A stretch of 10,615 bases of DNA from assembly GCA_022794295.1 (NCBI GenBank), contig JAAWEO010000053.1, forward strand, positions 1 through 10,615, written 5' to 3'. A program made the position numbers and the translations under genes. This DNA comes from Angelakisella sp. Lineage in GTDB: Bacteria; Bacillota; Clostridia; Oscillospirales; Ruminococcaceae. Below, piece after piece: positions 6,390 to 10,615 of this stretch; positions within the stretch are counted from its first letter, which is position 1, and each line of letters begins with the position of its first letter. The notes under the pieces were generated by a model. It worked only from the letters and a program-made list of their open reading frames with translations, was not told the DNA's origin and ran no database searches.

Positions 6390-7496
6390 ATGAAGATGGA
6401 GATGGTGTCTCTGCTGAACGCTGTGATTTTTCTCTTTTTTGTACTGGGTGCGGCCGACTACCTTTGGGGCGGGCGCTGGGGCCTGGGCCGGGATTTTGAG
6501 CGGGGGATTCAATGCTCCGGCCAGCTGATGCTTGTTATGGTAGGGTTTCTTTCCCTCTCCCCCATTCTGGGCAGCGTTCTGGGGCCCGCTGTCACCCCCT
6601 TTTTCCGCGCCCTGGGGGCCGACCCCTCCCTTCTGGCCGGGATCTTCCTTGCCAGCGATTCCGGGGGAGCCCCCTTGGCCCAGGCCCTTTCCCTGGACAG
6701 CCAGGCAGGGCGGTACAACGGTTATCTTGTGGCCTCCATGCTGGGGGGCACCATGATGTGTATCATCCCCATGTCCATGCTGAACACCAAGAAAGAAAAC
6801 CGCCCGGCTGTGATCTACGGCCTTGTGGTGGGTCTTTTTTCAGTGCCCTTCGGCTGCCTGGCCGGGGGGCTCCTTGGCGGGTTTTCCCCCCGGGTCCTCC
6901 TTTGGAACACCGCCCCTGTGGCGGGGTGCAGCCTTCTTCTGATCCTTCTCCTGGTATTTTTCCGGGACCGCATCCTCCGCCCCTTCCGCTTCTTTTCCCG
7001 TCTGCTCATTGGGGTCAGCCTGGCCGGTTTTATCCTGGCGGCCCAAAAGGAGCTTCTTGGCCTTTCCCCCCTTGCCGGATTGGAACCCTTTGGCGGCATC
7101 ATGCTGATCATTGGGGACATTGCCCTGATGCTGGGCGGTCTGTTCCCCCTGATGGGAGCGGTCACCAGGCTGCTGCAAAGCCCCATCCGCCGCCTGGCCT
7201 CCCGGTGGAGCCTGGAAGCGGGGGAAATAAAGGCGATCCTGGTCACCGCTGTCAATCCGTTTCCCACCCTGGGCCAGCTGAACGAGATGGCCCCCAAGGG
7301 GGCGTTCCTCAACTGCGCCTTTATGGTCTGCGCCAACTGCGCCCTGGGGGACCACCTGGCCTACACCATGAAAATGGCCCCGGAGCTGACCCCGGCGGTG
7401 GCGGCCGGAAAGCTGTTTGGCGGCCTCATTGCCCTGCTGGTCTCCTCTGCACTGGCCCCGCGGCTGCTGGGGGGCAGGGGGCGGGAGAGCATTTGA
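6390..7496 (+). CDS. eutH: EutH-family membrane transporter (ethanolamine permease-like)
   Basis: The product is a 368-residue polytopic membrane protein with about ten hydrophobic segments. Two stretches match EutH well: LGADPSLLAGIFLASDSGG (76-93; E. coli LGANPSMFAGTLLACDMGG, from memory) and NCAFMVCANCALGDHLAY (308-325) followed by AGKLFGG. Spacing between them is as in the family, and the total is somewhat shorter than E. coli EutH (about 408 residues). Known EutH proteins carry ethanolamine across the membrane. No ammonia-lyase, shell or other eut gene is visible, so the role here is probably different or accessory to the operon's amino-acid-type catabolism (inference). The start is uncertain: the ATG at 6390 has no ribosome binding site and sits just after a strong hairpin; ATGs at 6396 and 6402 and a TTG at 6351 are alternatives. 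Confidence 0.85.
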   Translation: MKMEMVSLLNAVIFLFFVLGAADYLWGGRWGLGRDFERGIQCSGQLMLVMVGFLSLSPILGSVLGPAVTPFFRALGADPSLLAGIFLASDSGGAPLAQALSLDSQAGRYNGYLVASMLGGTMMCIIPMSMLNTKKENRPAVIYGLVVGLFSVPFGCLAGGLLGGFSPRVLLWNTAPVAGCSLLLILLLVFFRDRILRPFRFFSRLLIGVSLAGFILAAQKELLGLSPLAGLEPFGGIMLIIGDIALMLGGLFPLMGAVTRLLQSPIRRLASRWSLEAGEIKAILVTAVNPFPTLGQLNEMAPKGAFLNCAFMVCANCALGDHLAYTMKMAPELTPAVAAGKLFGGLIALLVSSALAPRLLGGRGRESI

Positions 7497-7569
7497 GCGG
7501 CGCTGGCCCTTTGAGGGAGATTCTAAAAGCCCATCCGGCGGCGGCCGGAAATGAAAGTCGGAGAAACCA

Positions 7570-7613
7570 GCCAAGGGCGGGACCGATCCTTTGGGACAGG
7601 TCCCGCCCTTGGC
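7570..7613. terminator. Strong hairpin between convergent genes, likely terminator
   Basis: The arms GCCAAGGGCGGGACC (7570-7584) and its exact complement (7599-7613) make a perfect 15-bp GC-rich stem with a 14-base loop. It lies 73 bases after eutH and 23 bases after the convergent gene's stop, so it can serve both. The U-runs on either side are poor (TTTTGTTGTT after a gap on the plus side, TTTCTCC on the minus side), so release may be incomplete or factor-assisted. Confidence 0.65.
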
Positions 7614-7636
7614 AATGGATGGTGGGCGTTTTGTTG

Positions 7637-8233
7637 TTAAAGCTGGCTCCAGTCCAGCCTTTGGCCGCAGTTGGCACAGAAATTCTGCTTCCTCTTTTCC
7701 ATCGCGGCATAACAGCTGGGGCAGACCAAATGGGACAAGGCCCCGCTTGCACACATTTCCAGGACAGGCAGCGGCTTATCCCTGACAAAAAGCACCCGAA
7801 GGTAGGGCTTGTTGGTGGAAAGGAATTCCTCTGTATGCTCGGAGGGATTGAACACGAACTTGGGATTTTCCATGATGAAAAGCTCATAGGGCTTTCCTGT
7901 GTGAAGGTAAACAGCCAGATACCGGAGCAGGGATGCTGGCGATGGCGGACAGAAGGGCTTGCAGCCAATGCAGTCCTCCAGCATGTCCTTTTCCATCAGG
8001 GCATCCCAGCACTGATGAGTCAGCCTTTCAATTCTTCTGGAAGCGGTGGTACGGGAGGCGTTCATCTGTTCTGCAACCAGGGGATAAATATGCTTTGTTA
8101 CCTGGATATCATCCATTGGGATATGGTCGCTGAAGATCAGCCGGATTTCAATATCAATGGCCAAAGCAAGAGGGACAATGCTGAAACGGGTAACGCCAAA
8201 AAGAGAACGCAAAAATCCTTCTGTGTTTGTCAT
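7637..8233 (-). CDS. Spo0A C-terminal-domain-like DNA-binding protein with zinc ribbon
   Basis: The product has 198 residues. Residues about 10-115 align by eye with the Spo0A effector domain: VTKHIYPLVAEQ (45-56) matches Spo0A ITKVLYPDIAKH, and TTASRRIERLTHQCWDAL (62-79) matches the recognition helix TTASRVERAIRHAIEVAW. Glu69-Arg70 correspond to the Glu-Arg pair that contacts the 0A box in Spo0A. The phosphoacceptor receiver domain is absent. The C-terminal part (116-198) is a region I do not recognise, ending in a zinc ribbon with Cys171, Cys174, Cys186 and Cys189; three more cysteines lie at 88, 91 and 95. The ATG at 8233 is chosen because AAAGGTGG precedes it by eight bases; a GTG at 8245 would overlap that site. 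It probably regulates transcription, including its own; partners are unknown. Confidence 0.78.
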   Translation of the reverse strand: MTNTEGFLRSLFGVTRFSIVPLALAIDIEIRLIFSDHIPMDDIQVTKHIYPLVAEQMNASRTTASRRIERLTHQCWDALMEKDMLEDCIGCKPFCPPSPASLLRYLAVYLHTGKPYELFIMENPKFVFNPSEHTEEFLSTNKPYLRVLFVRDKPLPVLEMCASGALSHLVCPSCYAAMEKRKQNFCANCGQRLDWSQL

Positions 8234-8273
8234 AAGAAAAACCACCTTTCTTAAAGTGAAGATAGTTTCATCT

Positions 8274-8320
8274 TACGACAGAAATCGATGTATTATGCAA
8301 CAGTCGACAGAATACGACAA
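8274..8320 (-). promoter_or_regulatory. Three 0A-box-like sites
   Basis: Read on the minus strand, TGTCGTA (8319-8313), TGTCGAC (8309-8303) and TGTCGTA (8280-8274) each differ at one position from the Spo0A box TGNCGAA. The first two are exactly 10 bp apart, the tandem spacing used by Spo0A dimers. The first overlaps the -35 element and the second lies in the spacer; the third falls just past the expected transcription start. This suggests repression of the downstream Spo0A-C-like gene by itself or by Spo0A. Confidence 0.6.
8292..8320 (-). promoter_or_regulatory. Promoter of the Spo0A-C-like gene
   Basis: On the minus strand TTGTCG (8320-8315) and CATAAT (8297-8292) are separated by 17 bp. 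The -10 matches 5 of 6 and the -35 matches 4 of 6 of the housekeeping consensus. The predicted start of transcription is near 8285, about 50 bases before the ATG. Confidence 0.6.
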
Positions 8321-8397
8321 ATAGTAAATTCATTTTATCCACGGGACATTGCAGCCATTGAATATTCGGCCCGGCGGCCGGTTCCTCTTGCACAGGA

Positions 8398-8406
8398 TGG
8401 TAAAAT
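8398..8406 (+). promoter_or_regulatory. Possible extended -10 promoter of rfbB
   Basis: TGG followed by TAAAAT (8401-8406) fits an extended -10 element. No good -35 is found 17 bp upstream (CCGGTT). The site lies 63 bases before the rfbB start codon. Confidence 0.3.
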
Positions 8407-8469
8407 AGAAGTATCGGGAGGCAGGGGCCTTTCGCCTGCTGAATTTTATCTATATGAAGGAGAGGCGCA

Positions 8470-9501
8470 ATGGAAAAGCTGCTGGTCACCGGCGGGGCCG
8501 GTTTTATCGGCTCCAATTTTATCCGTGATTGTTTCACCCGGAAAAACGATCTTACCCTTCTGGTCAATCTTGACCTGCTGACCTATGCGGGAAACCCGGA
8601 AAACCTGGACCAGATCCAAAGGGACCCCCGCTACCGCTTTGTAAAGGGGGACATTCGGGACAAGGAGCTGGTGGAGCAGCTTTTCCGGAGCTACAGGTTT
8701 GATGCCGTGGTCCACTTTGCGGCGGAAAGCCACGTGGACCGCAGCATCACCGATCCCGAGCGCTTCCTTTCTACCAATATCATCGGGACCCAGACCCTTT
8801 TGGAGACCGCCAGACGCCATTGGAGCCGCCACCCGGAGGACCCGCTTTCCCAGGAATATCTTCCCGGCACCCGGTTCCTCCAGGTCTCTACCGACGAGGT
8901 ATACGGCGCCCTGGGAAAAACAGGAAGCTTCACCGAGGCCAGCCCCCTCCTTCCCAACAGCCCCTACTCCGCTTCAAAGGCCGGCGGGGATCTGATGGCC
9001 CGGGCCTATGTCCAGACCTTTGGGATGCCGGTGATCATCACCCGCTGCTCCAATAACTACGGCCCCTTTCAGCATCCGGAAAAGCTCATTCCCCGGATGA
9101 TCTGCAGCGCCGTAAAAAACCAGCCTCTCCCCGTCTACTGCGACGGGATGCAGGTCCGGGATTGGATCCATGTGCAGGACCACTGCTCCGCCATTGCCGC
9201 CGTGCTGGACAGGGGCCGCCCCGGTGAGATCTACAACATCGGCAGCCGCTGTGAAAAGACAAATCTGGAGATCGTCCGTTTCATTCTAAGCAGCTTGGGA
9301 AAGCCGGAAAGCCTGATCACCTATGTCCGGGACCGGCCGGGGCATGACTGGCGGTATGCCATCGACGCCACAAAAATCACCGCCGAGCTGGGATGGCAGC
9401 CTGTTTTTCCCTTTGAGGGAGGGATCCAGGACACCATCCGCTGGTATCTGGAGCACCCCGGCTGGGTGGAAAAAGCCCTAGAGGAAAGCACAGACCAATA
9501 A
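8470..9501 (+). CDS. rfbB: dTDP-glucose 4,6-dehydratase
   Basis: The 343-residue cytoplasmic enzyme of the extended short-chain dehydrogenase family converts dTDP-glucose to dTDP-4-keto-6-deoxyglucose, the second step toward dTDP-L-rhamnose and other deoxysugars. The NAD-binding motif GGAGFIG is at residues 8-14. The catalytic triad region STDEVYG carries Thr141, Asp142 and Glu143, and the Tyr-x-x-x-Lys pair is Tyr166 and Lys170 in YSASK. HFAAESHVDRSI, RCSNNYGPFQ and the C-terminal RPGHDWRYAID are diagnostic for RfbB/RmlB. Length is slightly under the usual 350 or so. GAAGGAGAGG just upstream supports the ATG at 8470. No other rml genes are adjacent and a terminator follows, so it is a single-gene unit here; partner enzymes must be elsewhere. 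Confidence 0.95.
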   Translation: MEKLLVTGGAGFIGSNFIRDCFTRKNDLTLLVNLDLLTYAGNPENLDQIQRDPRYRFVKGDIRDKELVEQLFRSYRFDAVVHFAAESHVDRSITDPERFLSTNIIGTQTLLETARRHWSRHPEDPLSQEYLPGTRFLQVSTDEVYGALGKTGSFTEASPLLPNSPYSASKAGGDLMARAYVQTFGMPVIITRCSNNYGPFQHPEKLIPRMICSAVKNQPLPVYCDGMQVRDWIHVQDHCSAIAAVLDRGRPGEIYNIGSRCEKTNLEIVRFILSSLGKPESLITYVRDRPGHDWRYAIDATKITAELGWQPVFPFEGGIQDTIRWYLEHPGWVEKALEESTDQ

Positions 9502-9507
9502 CAATAC

Positions 9508-9549
9508 AAAAGACCCCTGTCCAGCACATTCCGGACGGGAGTCTTTTTT
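9508..9549. terminator. Bidirectional rho-independent terminator after rfbB
   Basis: The arms AAAAGACCCCTGTCC (9508-9522) and GGACGGGAGTCTTTT (9533-9547) pair over 15 positions with one mismatch and one G-U pair; T continues to 9549. The A-run on the left arm becomes a T-run on the minus strand, so the structure can also end the convergent DUF434 gene. Confidence 0.85.
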
Positions 9550-9579
9550 GTCTGCCTCGTTGGCCTTTTGCTGGGACCA

Positions 9580-10293
9580 TCATGGTCCCTGCCGCTTCAG
9601 GGCCGGCTGAAATATCCAGGCATCCGGAAGGGCGGCAAGACACCTCCGGTTCAGGTTATACCAGCTTTGGCATTGGTCCAGGATGATGGCATCTGATGTG
9701 ATGACCCCCTCCATTCGGGAAAGGACTCCATCCACACTGGGGTGAAGCTCCACCCGGACCTCTACCGGGCAGCCGGCCCCTTTCTCCAGCAGCAGGGAAC
9801 GAAGGCGGCCGGAGTTAGATACCTGCTGATCCAGGTAGAACACCGCCCCCTTTCCCTTCTCCTTCTCCAGCTGGGAAAGGATCAGCTCCACCGCCCTCTC
9901 TGTTTTATCCACAATGCGGTAGGTCCCCCGCAATCCCGCCAGGTCCCGAATGGTCCCGTCCATTCCCTGAAGCAGCAGGGAGCCGGAAAGGGCGACCTCC
10001 AGGGTGATGATGGTATTGAACCCGTCCAGGACGACCCAGTCCGGCAGCCGGGAAAGCTCCTTGGCCTTTCGGTTTTGGATGGCGGCTTCCGAGGAGGTGA
10101 TCCGCGCAACGGCCAGCCGCTGCCGCTGGGAAAGCAGGTGATGGTTCCCCACAAAGGTAGAGGCGGATTTCACATCATACCCCCGGTTCAGAAGAAAAAA
10201 CAGCTCCTCCACGGCGGCATTCAGCTTGGCCGCCGCCTTGGGCCCAAAGGCTGCGGCATCCTTGGGGTCATATCCTCGGGCTACAGTTTCCAT
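9580..10293 (-). CDS. DUF434 domain-containing protein
   Basis: The 237-residue protein matches the DUF434 type, whose function is not established. The N-terminal part has LLNRGYDVKSASTFVGNHHLLSQRQRLAVAR (starting about residue 34), the hallmark of the domain. The second part resembles the companion domain usually found with it: WVVLDGFNTIITLE (86-99), MDGTIRDLAG (111-120), VFYLDQQVSNSGRL (151-164) and ITSDAIILDQC (198-208). The spaced aspartates 90, 112, 117, 155 and 201 at strand ends recall PIN/NYN-like nucleases, but that is inference only. The ATG at 10293 is used because GGGGAGGGGA precedes it; a GTG at 10329 is the alternative. No partner gene is apparent. The convergent neighbour rfbB shares its terminator. 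Confidence 0.82.
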   Translation of the reverse strand: METVARGYDPKDAAAFGPKAAAKLNAAVEELFFLLNRGYDVKSASTFVGNHHLLSQRQRLAVARITSSEAAIQNRKAKELSRLPDWVVLDGFNTIITLEVALSGSLLLQGMDGTIRDLAGLRGTYRIVDKTERAVELILSQLEKEKGKGAVFYLDQQVSNSGRLRSLLLEKGAGCPVEVRVELHPSVDGVLSRMEGVITSDAIILDQCQSWYNLNRRCLAALPDAWIFQPALKRQGP

Positions 10294-10372
10294 TTGCGCT
10301 TCCCCTCCCCTGCCCTTTCCCTCCCCCACAGGAAGGGAACGTCCTTCAACGGTTTATCACTTTCACCATCTG

Positions 10373-10401
10373 ATTTTATCAGCTGGCAGCAAAAATTTCA
10401 A
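10373..10401 (-). promoter_or_regulatory. Promoter of the DUF434 gene
   Basis: On the minus strand TTGAAA (10401-10396) and TAAAAT (10378-10373) are exactly 17 bp apart, each matching the housekeeping consensus at 5 of 6 positions. Transcription would start near 10366, about 70 bases before the ATG at 10293. Confidence 0.75.
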
Positions 10402-10586
10402 GCCTTCCGGCCCCTGTTGTAAAATCTTCGGGTTTCGGAAGCACAGATTGCAGTTTCCCCCTTTTTTCCGGCGCCTCCCATCCAAAACCTTCCTGTGATA
10501 AAGAAAAAAAGAATGTTCACACTATTACTGCAAACGCAGAATCCCAAAACTGATTTTGAACGATTTCTAAGGAGTGTAAAAACATT

Positions 10587-10615
10587 ATGGCTAACAAGAA
10601 ATCCAAAGAGGCTCT
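10587..10615 (+). CDS. Start of an unidentified gene, cut by the window edge
   Basis: Only the first nine codons are present (MANKKSKEA). AAGGAG at 10569-10574 lies 12 bases before the ATG, and the AT-rich stretch before it is typical of a gene leader. The lysine-rich start gives no family. The gene is divergent from the DUF434 gene; I see no clear promoter for it in 10402-10568. Confidence 0.55.

Noticed and set aside
6390..7496. Reading the locus as an ethanolamine-utilisation operon
   Set aside because: Only a EutH-family carrier is present. No ethanolamine ammonia-lyase, microcompartment shell or acetaldehyde dehydrogenase gene is seen in the window.
6512..8254. 580-codon plus-strand frame overlapping eutH and running through the terminator
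   Set aside because: Its product is Pro/Gly/Arg-rich without domain signals, and it crosses a 15-bp hairpin and is antisense to the Spo0A-C-like gene.

Overview
The window looks like a chromosomal segment of a GC-rich, spore-forming-type Firmicute, most likely a gut Clostridium relative of the Oscillospiraceae kind. The grounds are AGGAGG-like ribosome binding sites, strong use of G/C-ending codons, a DNA-binding domain of the Spo0A C-terminal family, and a DUF434 protein. This placement is inferred from style and families, not from a database match.

Layout. Positions 1-722 hold no convincing gene: GC-rich sequence with a roughly 53-bp repeat present twice (259-313, 339-393), several perfect hairpins, and the leader of the first gene. 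A LysR-type regulator follows (723-1613, GTG start), closed by a terminator (1639-1680). Next comes a five-gene operon on the same strand, with a good promoter (1686-1714) and a repeated TGTACA motif over the expected transcription start. It encodes the three parts of a tripartite TRAP transporter (lipoprotein DctP, small membrane subunit DctQ, large membrane subunit DctM), a single-chain iron-sulfur serine-dehydratase-family enzyme, and a membrane protein of the EutH (ethanolamine permease) family. The operon ends at a 15-bp GC-rich hairpin (7570-7613) that also lies at the end of a convergent gene.

The convergent gene (7637-8233, minus) is the most unusual item. It has a Spo0A-C-like DNA-binding domain with no receiver domain, joined to a C-terminal four-cysteine zinc ribbon. 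Its own promoter carries three TGTCG-type sites resembling 0A boxes, two of them exactly 10 bp apart, so it probably regulates itself. A solitary dTDP-glucose 4,6-dehydratase gene (8470-9501) diverges from it and ends in a bidirectional terminator. A DUF434-type protein (9580-10293, minus) follows with a near-consensus promoter, and the first codons of another gene (10587 onward) leave the window.

How the parts may work together: the LysR protein plausibly senses a small organic acid or amino-acid-like compound and controls its uptake by the TRAP transporter. The cytoplasmic dehydratase-family enzyme would then deaminate it, with the EutH-like carrier moving a substrate or product. No other ethanolamine-utilisation genes are present, so EutH here probably has a role outside the classical eut pathway. 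The substrate cannot be read from the sequence.
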